DNA from: Actinacidiphila rubida
GTDB taxonomy: Bacteria; Actinomycetota; Actinomycetes; Streptomycetales; Streptomycetaceae
Assembly (NCBI RefSeq): GCF_900110255.1
Contig: NZ_FODD01000020.1
Span: 108,756-172,755, forward strand
Direction of reading: 5' to 3'
DNA length: 64,000 nucleotides
Shown here piece by piece: positions 50,181 to 63,107 of the stretch. Position 1 is the stretch's first letter. Each line of letters opens with the position of its first letter. A program made the position numbers and the translations under genes. The notes below the pieces were generated by a model, which did not search any database, was not told the origin of the DNA, and saw only the letters and a program-made list of their open reading frames with translations.

Positions 50181-50224
50181 CTGTGCATGAGGGAGGCGGA
50201 CTTGCCCGCCCCTCTCCTGCACAG
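50181..50224 (+). promoter_or_regulatory. 19-bp imperfect leader hairpin
   Basis: Arms 50181-50199 (starts CTGTGCATGAGGG) and 50206-50224 (ends CTCCTGCACAG) pair at 16 of 19 positions around a 6-nt loop, 47 nt before the TTG start of the surface protein gene. Possibly an mRNA leader structure. Confidence 0.5.
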
Positions 50225-50271
50225 TCCGCACGGCGCCCTGACCGTGCGACACACGCATCCGGGGGGACACG

Positions 50272-51528
50272 TTGAACACCACCGCACGCACGGCCCGTTC
50301 GTCCACCGTGGTGGCGGGGACCGGACTCCTGCTGGCCGCCGCGGTCCTGGCACTCGCCCCGGGCGCCACCGCCGCGCCCGCGGACTCCGGGCCGCCGTCC
50401 CTGTCGGTGTCGACCGCGGCGCCCGCCGAGATCGGCGCGGCCGGCCTGCCCGTCGCCTTCACCACCAAGGTCACCAACACCGGCCCGAACGACACCTCTT
50501 ACGCGCGGCTGATCTACCGGATCGACGCGACCACGGGGGTGATGCCGGACGCCGTCAGCCTGGAGTACCGCCTGACCGGGACGGTGTGGAAGAAGGTCCC
50601 GCTCACCTACGCCGGCGGCGTGTTCTCCGGCGAGGTGCCGGAGACCTTCCCCCTCGCCGCCGGTGCGTCCCGCACGGTGCAGATGCGCCTGGGCATGCCC
50701 ATGGGCACCCCGCACAACGGCGACAGCAACGGCGGCACCCGGCAGCTGAAGATGACCACGCTGGTGTCCTACGGGGCGTCCGGCGCGGCCACCGGAGAGG
50801 ACCATGACACCGTCAAGGTCGACGGCCTGTCCACCGCGCTGTCCGGCGTGCCCCGTACCGCGGTCGCCGGCGGCCCCGCGGTGACCTTCACCGCGTCCGT
50901 GACCAACCCGAGCGCCTCGGCCTACGCGAACGTCGACGACGTGCTGTTCACCAACCGCCACACCACCGTGCAGGTGCTGCGCGGCGGCCGGTGGACGACC
51001 CTGACGCCGCGCACGTCCGCCGCCGAGCCCGACCTGTACGGGTACGACGTCGTCGGCAGGGACGCCTCCCTGGCGCCGCACAGCCGCACCACCGTCACCG
51101 TCCGCCTGACCTACCGCAAGGACGCCCCGCTCGGCGCCGCGAGCCTGAACCCCTGCGCGATCGTCAACGAGAGCCCGGACGAGCCGTTCCGCGGCACGAC
51201 CGACTGCGGGGCGTTCACGACGATCACCGTGAAGGCGCCGGGGAGTTCGCCGTCCCCGACCCCGTCGGCGTCCACGTCCGCGTCCGCGTCGCCCACGCCG
51301 TCCGGTACCCCGGCTGCGACGTCCGGAACGACGTCCGGCACGACCTCGGGCACGACCACCGGTACCACCTCGGGCACCACCGGCACGACGGCCGGGGACG
51401 GCTCGCAGCTGGCCAGGACCGGCAGCGGCGGCAGCACGACGGCCGCGGCCGTGGGCGGCGCGTTCGTCCTGGCCGGAGCGGGCGCGGTGGGCTACGTCGC
51501 CCTGCGCCGCCGGAGCACCCGGGCCTGA
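50272..51528 (+). CDS. Sortase-anchored surface protein (LARTG)
   Basis: 418 aa. Signal peptide with ALAPGATAAPADS cleavage near residue 36. Two Ig-like/CARDB-type domains follow (~40-180 and ~185-320: TKVTNTGPND, ASVTNPSASAY), then a Ser/Thr/Gly/Pro linker (~325-385). The end has LARTG, a hydrophobic helix (AAAVGGAFVLAGAGAVGYVAL) and RRRSTRA, a sortase substrate of the Streptomyces class-E LAxTG kind. The start is TTG 50272 with GGGGGG six nt before it. Divergent from the chitinase gene. Function: wall-attached, otherwise unknown. Confidence 0.82.
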   Translation: MNTTARTARSSTVVAGTGLLLAAAVLALAPGATAAPADSGPPSLSVSTAAPAEIGAAGLPVAFTTKVTNTGPNDTSYARLIYRIDATTGVMPDAVSLEYRLTGTVWKKVPLTYAGGVFSGEVPETFPLAAGASRTVQMRLGMPMGTPHNGDSNGGTRQLKMTTLVSYGASGAATGEDHDTVKVDGLSTALSGVPRTAVAGGPAVTFTASVTNPSASAYANVDDVLFTNRHTTVQVLRGGRWTTLTPRTSAAEPDLYGYDVVGRDASLAPHSRTTVTVRLTYRKDAPLGAASLNPCAIVNESPDEPFRGTTDCGAFTTITVKAPGSSPSPTPSASTSASASPTPSGTPAATSGTTSGTTSGTTTGTTSGTTGTTAGDGSQLARTGSGGSTTAAAVGGAFVLAGAGAVGYVALRRRSTRA

Positions 51529-51554
51529 CACCTCGGAGCCCGGCACATCGGGAC

Positions 51555-51608
51555 CGGCACACACGGGTGGTCCCGCCGCATCCGCGACGGGACCACCCGT
51601 GTGTGCCG
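51555..51608. terminator. Perfect 21-bp stem terminator
   Basis: Arms 51555-51575 and 51588-51608 are exact reverse complements (core ACACGGGTGGTCCCG) around a 12-nt loop. Between the convergent surface-protein gene and glgB. Confidence 0.85.
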
Positions 51609-51619
51609 TGCGTCCGGAG

Positions 51620-54259
51620 TCAGCCCAGCGGCTTCAGCCACACGGTGGCGAGCGGCGGGAGGGTCAGCCCGATGCTGTGCCGTCGGCCGTGCCAGGGCGT
51701 GGCCTCGGTCTTCAGCGGACCGTCCTGCAGCGCGCCGCTGCCGCCGTACCGCGGGTCGTCGGTGTCGATCACCGGCGTCCACTCGGTGTGCGCCAGTCCC
51801 TCGGGCACGCCGACGCGGTAGTCCTGCCGGACCACCGGCGCGAAGTGGCTCACGCACAGCAGCGGGGAGCCGTCCGCGGCGTAGCGCACGAACGAGAAGG
51901 CGTTGTCCTCCGCCGCGCCGCCGTCGATCCACTCGAAGCCGTCCGGATCGGTGTCCCGCTGCCACAGCGCGGGCGTCGCCGCGTACACCGTGTTCAGGTC
52001 GCGCACCAGGTCCCGCACGCCGCGGTGGTCGCCCGCCGCCGAGTAGGCCGCGTCGACCAGCCACCAGTCCGGGCCGCTCTCGTGCGACCACTCGGCGCCC
52101 TGGGCGAACTCCTGCCCCATGAAGAGCAGTTGCTTGCCCGGGTGGGCCCACATGAAGCCCAGATAGGCGCGCAGGTCGGCGCGCTGCTGCCACCAGTCGC
52201 CGGGCATCTTGCTGACCAGCGCCTGCTTGCCGTGCACCACCTCGTCGTGCGAGATCGGCAGCACGTAGTTCTCGCTGTACGCGTACACCATCGAGAACGT
52301 CATCTCGTTGTGGTGGTACTTGCGGTGCACCGGCTCGTGCGCGACGTAGCCCAGCGAGTCGTGCATCCAGCCCATGTTCCACTTCAGGCCGAAGCCGAGG
52401 CCGCCGAACCCGGTGTGGCCCACCTGGTGGGTGGCGCGGGTGACGCCGTCCCACGCGGTGGACTCCTCGGCGATCGTCACCACGCCCGGGCAGCGGCGGT
52501 ACACCGTGGCGTTCATCTCCTGGAGGAACGCCACCGCGTCCAGGTTCTCCCGGCCGCCGTACACGTTGGGCAGCCAGTCGCCGCCCTCGCGCGAGTAGTC
52601 GAGGTAGAGCATGGACGCCACCGCGTCGACCCGCAGGCCGTCGATGTGGAACTCCTCGCACCAGTACACGGCGTTGGCGACCAGGAAGTTGCGGACCTCG
52701 GTGCGGCCGAAGTCGAACTCCAGCGTCCCCCAGTCCGGGTGCTCGGCGCGCCGCGGGTCCGCGGGCTCGTACAGCGGCTCGCCGTCGAACCTGGCCAGCG
52801 CCCAGTCGTCCTTCGGGAAGTGGGCCGGGACCCAGTCCATGATCACGCCGATGCCCGCCCGGTGCAGCGCGTCCACCAGGAACCGGAAGTCGTCCGGCGT
52901 GCCCAGCCGCGGCATCGGCGCGTAGTACGACGTCACCTGGTAGCCCCAGGACCCGCTGAACGGGTGCCCGGCGACCGGCATCAGCTCCACGTGCGTGAAG
53001 CCCAGGTCCCGGACGTAGGCAGGCAGTTGCTCGGCCAGGTCCCGGTAGCCCAGGCCCGGCCGCCACGACGGCAGGTGCACCTCGTACACCGAGAACGGCG
53101 CGCGGTGCACGGGCACGTCACCGCGGTGCGCCATCCACTCCCCGTCGCTCCAGGAGTAGTCGGACTCGGTGACGACGGAGGCGGTGTCCGGCGGGATCTC
53201 GGCGGCGCGTGCCATCGGGTCCGCCTTCAGCTGGCGGGAGCCGTCGCGCCGGGTGATCTCGAACTTGTAGGCGGTGCCGGCGCCGACCCCCGGCAGGAAC
53301 AGCTCCCACACGCCGGAGGCGCCCAGCGAGCGCATCGGGAAGGCGGTGCCGTCCCAGTACGTGAAGTCCGCGGCCAGCCGCACGCCCTGGGCGTTCGGCG
53401 CCCACACCGCGAACCGGGTGCCCGCCACGCCGCCGTGCGTCATCGGCTGCGAGCCGAGCGCCTTCCACAGCTCCTCGTGCCGGCCCTCCTTGATCAGGTG
53501 CAGGTCCAGCTCGCCGAGCGCCGGCAGGAAGCGGTAGGGGTCGTCGACGACCTGCTCCGGGCCGTCGTAGACCACCGCGAGGCGGTACGCCGGGACCTCC
53601 TTGAGCGGCGCGAGCACCGTGAACAGGCCGTCGCCCTCCGCCTCCAGCTCGATGCGGCGGTCGTCGACGAGCACGGCCACGCACCGGGCGTACGGCCGCA
53701 GCACGCGGAACCGGACGCCGCCCGCCTCGGGGTGCGCGCCCAGCAGGGAGTGCGGGTCGTGGTGGCCGCCGTTCAGCAGCCGCCACCGCTCGCCGTCGTC
53801 GAGGGACGGCTTGCGCGTGCTGGTGCTGCTGCCGGTGCCGACGGCGCCGGGCGTGCCGCCCTTCGCGGCGGTGGCCGCCTCCGCGGGGGCCGCCGCGGAG
53901 ACAGGTGCGGCGGCCGGGGGAACGGGAGCGGGCGCGCCGACGGGCGCCGTCGAGCCGCCCGCCTTGACCTTGGCCGCCTTCTTCGAGCCCCCCTCGGAGG
54001 ACGTGGCCGACGTCTTCGAGCCGTCCTTCCTCGCGCCGTCCTTCTTCGCCCCGTCCTGCGCCGACCTGGCCGGCTTCCTGGCACCGCCCCCGTCCTTCGC
54101 CGGCTTCTTCCCGGTGGCGCCCGCGGCCGCCGCCGGCTCCGGTGCCGTGCCCGACGCGGGCGGGAGCGGGGTCGAGGCGTCGTAGCCGCGGGCGGCGGCC
54201 TCCGGGGTGGCGCCCTTGGGCACCCGGCCGTTCGGGGTCTCTTCGCTGCGCGGGCTCAC
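51620..54259 (-). CDS. glgB: 1,4-alpha-glucan branching enzyme with long N-terminal extension
   Basis: 879 aa; typical GlgB is 700-780. It moves glucan segments to make alpha-1,6 branches. Residues 1-150 are low complexity, rich in Ala, Lys, Gly, Pro (KKPAKDGGGARKPARSAQDG). Then two CBM48 domains (LLGAHPEAGGVRFRVLRPYA; TRFAVWAPNAQGVRLAADF) and the GH13 barrel: ELMPVAGHPFSGSWGYQ, GLRVDAVASMLY (nucleophile Asp), IAEEST (acid Glu), ISHDEVVHGK. The C-terminal beta domain is complete. It is 181 nt downstream of mak, same strand, and likely transcribed with it. The extension looks like a histone H1-type tail; its role is unknown. Confidence 0.93.
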   Translation of the reverse strand: MSPRSEETPNGRVPKGATPEAAARGYDASTPLPPASGTAPEPAAAAGATGKKPAKDGGGARKPARSAQDGAKKDGARKDGSKTSATSSEGGSKKAAKVKAGGSTAPVGAPAPVPPAAAPVSAAAPAEAATAAKGGTPGAVGTGSSTSTRKPSLDDGERWRLLNGGHHDPHSLLGAHPEAGGVRFRVLRPYARCVAVLVDDRRIELEAEGDGLFTVLAPLKEVPAYRLAVVYDGPEQVVDDPYRFLPALGELDLHLIKEGRHEELWKALGSQPMTHGGVAGTRFAVWAPNAQGVRLAADFTYWDGTAFPMRSLGASGVWELFLPGVGAGTAYKFEITRRDGSRQLKADPMARAAEIPPDTASVVTESDYSWSDGEWMAHRGDVPVHRAPFSVYEVHLPSWRPGLGYRDLAEQLPAYVRDLGFTHVELMPVAGHPFSGSWGYQVTSYYAPMPRLGTPDDFRFLVDALHRAGIGVIMDWVPAHFPKDDWALARFDGEPLYEPADPRRAEHPDWGTLEFDFGRTEVRNFLVANAVYWCEEFHIDGLRVDAVASMLYLDYSREGGDWLPNVYGGRENLDAVAFLQEMNATVYRRCPGVVTIAEESTAWDGVTRATHQVGHTGFGGLGFGLKWNMGWMHDSLGYVAHEPVHRKYHHNEMTFSMVYAYSENYVLPISHDEVVHGKQALVSKMPGDWWQQRADLRAYLGFMWAHPGKQLLFMGQEFAQGAEWSHESGPDWWLVDAAYSAAGDHRGVRDLVRDLNTVYAATPALWQRDTDPDGFEWIDGGAAEDNAFSFVRYAADGSPLLCVSHFAPVVRQDYRVGVPEGLAHTEWTPVIDTDDPRYGGSGALQDGPLKTEATPWHGRRHSIGLTLPPLATVWLKPLG

Positions 54260-54440
54260 GGTCGGCCTCTCCTTGACGATGTGGAAGGTGCGGCGTGCGG
54301 TTCACGGGTGCGGCGGGCGCGGGTCCGCCCGGCGGGGAGCGCTCCGCCTGGCGGCGGACGGCGCCCGTCAGGGGCGCGGGAGCCGTGGCGGGCCCGGGGT
54401 CCCGCCGGGGCCGGGGGCGCGCCCGGCGCGGTCACGGGGC

Positions 54441-55877
54441 TCACGGCGTGCTCGCCAGGCGGGCCAGCGCCGAGAGCGGGATGGGAAGCCAGGCCGGTCG
54501 GTGGCGGGCCTCGTAGCGGGCCTCGTACACCGCCTTGTCCGTCTCGAAGGCCCGTATCAGCACGGGCTGGTCCCGTGGGTCGAGGCCCGCGACCTCCGCG
54601 TAGCCGGAGCAGAACGCGTCGCGGTGCCGGGCCGCCCAGGGCCCGTTGCCGCTGTGGTGGGCGGCGTAGTCGAACGAGCGGAGCATGCCCGCCACGTCCT
54701 GGACCGGCGGTGCGGGCCGGCGCCGTTCGGCCAGCGGCCGGGCCGGCTCGCCCTCGAAGTCGATCAGCACCCACGCGCCGTCCGGCCCGCGCAGCGCCTG
54801 ACCGAGGTGCAGGTCGCCGTGGATGCGCTGGACGAGGACCTGGCCGGGACCCGCGCCCGCCGCGCCCCCGGCGCCCGCCTTCGCCAGGTCGTCGAACGCG
54901 GCCCGCAGCGCGCCCGCGTAGGGGCGGACCGCCGGGACCTCCGCGGCCGTCTCGTCGAGCCGGCGGGCCATGCCCGCGGCGATGCGTTCCAGCGCGGGGC
55001 CGCCGAGCGGGCGGACCGGCAGCGCCGCGGCCAGCGAGGCGTGGACCTCGGCGGTGGCACGGCCGAGCCCCGCGGCCTCGGCGCGGAAGTCGCCGTCCTC
55101 CTCGACGGAGGCGAGGGCCAGCGCCCAGCCGTCCTGCGAACCGGGCAGGTAGCGCTGCAGGACGCCCAGGGTGAACGGTTCGCCTGCGTCGGGCCCGCGC
55201 GGATCGTCCGCCTCGAACCAGGCCACGGGTTCGGCCACCCGGGTGGATCCGGCCCGGGCCAGCGCGAGCGACAGCTCCAGGTCCGGGTTGGTGCCGGGGG
55301 AGACCCGGCGGAAGAGCTTGAGGATGTAGGCGTCGCCGTAGACGAGGGAGGTGTTGGACTGTTCGGCGGTGGACACCCTGGGCGCCAGCCCGGGCGGGAA
55401 CTCCGCGTGCGGCTCGGCGGTGAACCGCAGCGGCCCGCTGCGGCCGGGCAGCCGCAGCCGCTCCAGGAGCAGCGCGGCCAGCCGCGGGTCGTGCGGCGCG
55501 TCGTAGAGCGTCAGGCCGTCGTAGGGGCCGCCGACCGCCGGGCCGAGGGCGGCGCGGACGAGCGCCGGGGGCAGCAGCGGATGGGCGCCCAGCAGCAGCT
55601 GGTAGCAGTCGGGCGCGCGGCCGGGCTGCTCCACGTCGACCAGCAGATGGAGCAGGCCGAGCGGGCCGAGCCGGCCGCCGGGTGGGACCAGTTCGGTCGC
55701 GGCGGCGAGCCCGAAGCGACCGATGGGCAGGCCCTTCCCGGCGAACCAGCGCTGCCGGGGCAGCCAGCCGCGCAGGAGGGGATCGAGCGAGCGCAGCAGC
55801 CCCGGCACGAGATCGCGGCCGGGTGCGGGAGGCGCGGAAGGGGTGGACGGAACACGGGTCCAGGAGCTGTCCGACAT
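54441..55877 (-). CDS. mak: Maltokinase
   Basis: 478 aa. It phosphorylates maltose with ATP to maltose 1-phosphate, the GlgE substrate. N-terminal cap (WLPRQRWFAGKG), then a kinase lobe with NTSLVYGDAYILKLFRR and the catalytic site RIHGDLHLGQAL followed by VLIDFEGEP; the end ETDKAVYEARYEARHRPAWLPIPL is typical of Mak/Pep2. I start at ATG 55875-55877 with AAAGGA upstream; a longer start adds 12 codons without conservation. It is separated from treS by 426 nt, so it has its own promoter. Confidence 0.94.
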   Translation of the reverse strand: MSDSSWTRVPSTPSAPPAPGRDLVPGLLRSLDPLLRGWLPRQRWFAGKGLPIGRFGLAAATELVPPGGRLGPLGLLHLLVDVEQPGRAPDCYQLLLGAHPLLPPALVRAALGPAVGGPYDGLTLYDAPHDPRLAALLLERLRLPGRSGPLRFTAEPHAEFPPGLAPRVSTAEQSNTSLVYGDAYILKLFRRVSPGTNPDLELSLALARAGSTRVAEPVAWFEADDPRGPDAGEPFTLGVLQRYLPGSQDGWALALASVEEDGDFRAEAAGLGRATAEVHASLAAALPVRPLGGPALERIAAGMARRLDETAAEVPAVRPYAGALRAAFDDLAKAGAGGAAGAGPGQVLVQRIHGDLHLGQALRGPDGAWVLIDFEGEPARPLAERRRPAPPVQDVAGMLRSFDYAAHHSGNGPWAARHRDAFCSGYAEVAGLDPRDQPVLIRAFETDKAVYEARYEARHRPAWLPIPLSALARLASTP

Positions 55878-56303
55878 GACGTCCTTTCCCCGGGGAGTCG
55901 CGCACCCGGCCACTACGACGAGCGGCGGGGGCGCCAGCCTCCCGGATCACGGGTTCGGGCTGTCCGGCGACACGGGGAGCCTGCCCCGGGCGGGTGACAG
56001 GAAACCGCCGTACGGGCTGCTGCGGGATTACTGCTGGATATGTACGGATACTGCCAAAGGTCCGTCATGACCGCACCTCGGGACGGGCCTTGGCCATGGC
56101 CTCACACCGGCCCGCGGCCGTTGGGCCGTCCGGAGGACGCCGCGACCGCCGTACGACAGCCGGACCGGGCCACTCGGGCGCCATCGCACGACCGCCGCCG
56201 GCGCGGCCGCGATCGTCGAGGTCAGCGCTGCGGGACCGTTTCAGCGCCGCAGCGCATTCTCACCCAGGGGGCCGGCGCTCCAGACGCGGCCGGCCCCCCG
56301 ACG
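55878..56303. promoter_or_regulatory. Gap between treS and mak
   Basis: 426 bp with no gene I would support. It holds the treS terminator at its right end and should contain the mak promoter. A locally AT-richer patch (GGATATGTACGGATAC, 56036-56051) has two GGATA half-sites and TTGGCA on the minus strand at about 56052-56057 as a possible -35. Confidence 0.35.
56267..56298 (-). terminator. treS terminator
   Basis: GGGGGCCGGC / GCCGGCCCCC, 10-bp stem with a 12-nt loop, 6 nt past the treS stop. Confidence 0.75.
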
Positions 56304-59986
<3,683 letters not shown>

Positions 59987-60033
59987 TTCCTCACCTGGCA
60001 GCTCGGGGTACCGGGACTTCGGGACGGGCGGCG

Positions 60034-60072
60034 TGCACGGGGCGGCTTGTACGGGGCGGCTTGTACGGTGCC
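60034..60072. repeat. 14-bp tandem repeat upstream of glgE
   Basis: TGYACGGGGCGGCT, two full copies and a partial third. It lies about 50-85 nt before glgE and may hold regulatory sites. The rest of the 408-bp glgE-glgP gap shows a lone AT-rich spot (TTTTTAACTG, 60110-60119) and the glgP -10 box. Confidence 0.65.
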
Positions 60073-60383
60073 GTCGGGATCGGGTGACGGCGAAGGGGGG
60101 CTCACGCTCTTTTTAACTGTTCCTGGCGGTGCCGGCCTGCCCGCACGGCCCCCCGGGTACGCGTTCACCCGGGTGGATGCCTCCGTCGCACGGACACTGC
60201 GGAGCCTGCCCCGCGATCCGCCCGGGAACGCATGACCTGACGGCGTTTCGGGAGCGCGACCGGTTTCCGGCACCGCACGCCCGCGCGGCCGACCGGCCCA
60301 ACACTCGCCTCCGTGAGCCGCCGTTCGAGCGTTTGAACCACCGGTTTGCGGACAGCACCCGGTGACTCCCCCGCCATCGGAGC

Positions 60384-60389
60384 TACGGT
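60384..60389 (+). promoter_or_regulatory. -10 box of glgP
   Basis: TACGGT, 6 nt before GTG 60396. GTGACT (60362-60367) at a 16-nt spacing is a possible -35. Confidence 0.4.
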
Positions 60390-60395
60390 CGAAGG

Positions 60396-63005
60396 GTGAA
60401 GGCAATCCGTCGTTTCACCGTGCGCACCGTCCTGCCGGAACCTCTGCGCCCGCTGGGGGAACTGGCCCAGAACCTCCGCTGGTCCTGGCATCAGGAGACC
60501 GGGGAGCTGTTCCGCTACGTCGACCCCGAAGGGTGGCGGGCCGCCCAGGGCGACCCGGTGCGGCTGCTCGGCGCCGTATCCAAGGAGCGCCTCGCCGCCC
60601 TCGCCACCGACCGCCGCTTCCTGCGCCGGCTGGCCGCGGCCGCGGAGGACCTGGCCGACTACACGGCCAACCCCCGCTGGTACCAGGAACAGAGCGACCT
60701 GCCGGCCGCCATCGCCTACTTCTCGCCCGAGTTCGGCATCACCTTCGCCCTGCCGCAGTACAGCGGCGGCCTCGGCATCCTCGCCGGCGACCACCTCAAG
60801 GCCGCCAGCGACCTCGGGGTGCCGCTGATCGGCGTCGGCCTGCTGTACCGCCACGGCTACTTCCGCCAGACGCTGTCCCGCGAGGGGTGGCAGCAGGAGC
60901 AGTACCCCGTCCTCGACCCCAACTCGCTGCCCGTCACCCCGCTGCGGGACGCCGACGGCGTGCCCGCCCGGGTCACCCTGCAGCTGACCGGCGGCCGCGC
61001 GCTGCACGCCCGGATCTGGAAGGCCCAGGTCGGGCGGGTACCACTGCTGCTCCTCGACTCCGACGTCGAGGGAAACGAGCCGGCCGAGCGCGACGTCACC
61101 GACCGGCTCTACGGCGGCGGCAGCGAGCACCGGCTGCTCCAGGAGATGCTGCTGGGCATCGGCGGCGTCCGGGCCGTCCGCACCTACTGCCGCATCACCG
61201 GCCACCCCGAGCCGGAGGTGTTCCACACCAACGAGGGGCACGCCGGCTTCCTGGGCCTGGAGCGCATAAGGGAGCTGGCGCTGGAGGGGCTGGACTTCGA
61301 CGCCGCCCTGGAGGCGGTCAGGGCCGGCACGGTGTTCACCACCCACACCCCCGTCCCCGCGGGCATCGACCGGTTCGACCGCGAGCTGGTCGGCCGTCAC
61401 CTCGGCGACGGCGGCGAACTGCAGGGCGTCGACATCGGCCGGATCCTCGAACTCGGCATGGAGACGCACCGCGGCGGCGACCCCAACCTGTTCAACATGG
61501 CCGTGATGGGGCTGCGGCTGGCGCAGCGCGCCAACGGGGTGTCCACCCTGCACGGCGCGGTCAGCCGGGAGATGTTCGCCGGGCTGTGGCCCGGGTTCGA
61601 CCCCGAGGACGTGCCGATCACCTCCATCACCAACGGCGTGCACGCCCCCACCTGGGTGGCGCCCGAAGTGCAGCGGCTGTGCGCCGCGCACGCCGGCCAG
61701 CAGGTCGCCGAGGACGCGCTCAGCGTCGGCGGCGCCGAGCGCTGGGAGAGCTGCGCCGGCATCCCGGACTCCGCGCTGTGGGAGCTGCGCAGGACGCTGC
61801 GCGAGCAGCTGGTGGAGGACGTGCGGCACCGGCTGCGCGCGTCCTGGCGGCAGCGCGGCGCCGGCGAGGCGGAACTCGGCTGGACCGACCACGTCCTGGA
61901 CCCCGACGTGCTCACCATCGGCTTCGCCCGCCGCGTCCCGTCGTACAAGCGGCTCACCCTGATGCTGCGCGACCCCGACCGGCTGATGGAGCTGCTGCTG
62001 CACCCCGAGCGGCCGATCCAGATCGTGGTCGCCGGCAAGGCCCACCCGGCCGACGACAGTGGCAAGCGGCTCGTGCAGGAGCTCGTCAGGTTCACCGACG
62101 ACCCGCGGGTGCGGCACCGCATCGTCTTCCTGCCGGACTACGACATGCGGATGGCCCGGCTGCTCTACCCGGGCTGCGACGTCTGGCTCAACAACCCGCT
62201 GCGCCCGCTGGAGGCCTGCGGCACCTCCGGGATGAAGGCGGCGCTCAACGGCTGCCTGAACCTGTCGGTGCTGGACGGCTGGTGGGACGAGTGGTTCGAC
62301 GGCGACAACGGCTGGGCGATCCCCACCGCCGACGGTCTGGCCGACGAGGACCGCAGGGACGCCCTGGAGGCGGCGGCGCTGTACGACCTGATCGAGAACC
62401 AGGTCGCGCCGCGGTTCTACGACACCGGCGGTCACGGGCTGCCGCAGCGGTGGATCGAGATGGTCCGGCACACCCTGACCACGCTCGGGCCCAAGGTGCT
62501 CGCCGGCCGGATGGTGCGGGACTACGTCACCCGGCTGTACGCGCCGGCCGCCCGCTCGCACCGGGCCATAGAGGGTCCCGCCGCCGAGGAGCTGGCCGCC
62601 TGGAAGAAGCGGGTGCGCCAGCAGTGGCCGCAGGTCTCCGTCGAGCACGTGGAGACCTCGTCGGTGGAGGGCACGCCCGAACTGGGGTCGACCCTCACGC
62701 TGCGCGCCCAGGTCGCGCTCGGTGACCTGGACCCGACGGACGTCGACGTCCAGCTGCTGTCCGGGCGGGTGGACGCGGCCGACCGGCTGCCGGCGCCGTC
62801 GGTGCTGTCCCTCAAGCCGTCCGGCCGGCCGGACATCTCCGGGCGCCACAACTACGAGGGGCCGCTGACCCTCGACCGCACCGGCGCCTTCGGCTACACG
62901 GTGCGGGTCCTGCCCTCCCACCCGCTGCTGGCCTCACCGGCGGAGCTGGGCCTGCTCGCCGTGCCGGCCGAGGCGCAGGGCATGACCGCGGGGGTGCTCC
63001 GCTAG
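60396..63005 (+). CDS. glgP: Alpha-glucan phosphorylase
   Basis: 869 aa, GT35 family. It releases glucose 1-phosphate from alpha-1,4-glucan. N-terminal DUF3417 (FTVRTVLPEPLRPLGELAQNLRWSW, in part), then AYFSPEFGI, YSGGLGILAGDHLKAASDLGVPL, HTNEGHAGF, TTHTPVPAGID, ITNGVHAPTWV, and the PLP site EACGTSGMKAALNG with the cofactor Lys. It is the long Mycobacterium/Thermus type, not the E. coli MalP type. The start is GTG 60396, probably leaderless. It is divergent from glgE, so synthesis and breakdown of glucan are set back to back. Confidence 0.94.
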   Translation: MKAIRRFTVRTVLPEPLRPLGELAQNLRWSWHQETGELFRYVDPEGWRAAQGDPVRLLGAVSKERLAALATDRRFLRRLAAAAEDLADYTANPRWYQEQSDLPAAIAYFSPEFGITFALPQYSGGLGILAGDHLKAASDLGVPLIGVGLLYRHGYFRQTLSREGWQQEQYPVLDPNSLPVTPLRDADGVPARVTLQLTGGRALHARIWKAQVGRVPLLLLDSDVEGNEPAERDVTDRLYGGGSEHRLLQEMLLGIGGVRAVRTYCRITGHPEPEVFHTNEGHAGFLGLERIRELALEGLDFDAALEAVRAGTVFTTHTPVPAGIDRFDRELVGRHLGDGGELQGVDIGRILELGMETHRGGDPNLFNMAVMGLRLAQRANGVSTLHGAVSREMFAGLWPGFDPEDVPITSITNGVHAPTWVAPEVQRLCAAHAGQQVAEDALSVGGAERWESCAGIPDSALWELRRTLREQLVEDVRHRLRASWRQRGAGEAELGWTDHVLDPDVLTIGFARRVPSYKRLTLMLRDPDRLMELLLHPERPIQIVVAGKAHPADDSGKRLVQELVRFTDDPRVRHRIVFLPDYDMRMARLLYPGCDVWLNNPLRPLEACGTSGMKAALNGCLNLSVLDGWWDEWFDGDNGWAIPTADGLADEDRRDALEAAALYDLIENQVAPRFYDTGGHGLPQRWIEMVRHTLTTLGPKVLAGRMVRDYVTRLYAPAARSHRAIEGPAAEELAAWKKRVRQQWPQVSVEHVETSSVEGTPELGSTLTLRAQVALGDLDPTDVDVQLLSGRVDAADRLPAPSVLSLKPSGRPDISGRHNYEGPLTLDRTGAFGYTVRVLPSHPLLASPAELGLLAVPAEAQGMTAGVLR

Positions 63006-63033
63006 GGGGCACGTCGGGTGGGACCTGGGCGTG

Positions 63034-63067
63034 CGCGAGGCCCGCACCGGAGGGTGCGGGCCTCGCG
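63034..63067. terminator. 15-bp perfect hairpin between glgP and csp
   Basis: CGCGAGGCCCGCACC, loop GGAG, GGTGCGGGCCTCGCG. Serves both convergent genes. Confidence 0.88.
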
Positions 63068-63107
63068 GCAGCCGGTCGGGGCGGTGGGACCGCCCGGTGG
63101 GAATCGG

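Noticed and set aside
47791..51564. 1257-codon minus-strand frame over pfkA, chitinase and surface-protein genes
   Set aside because: It crosses three well-identified genes on both strands; composition is that of a shadow frame.
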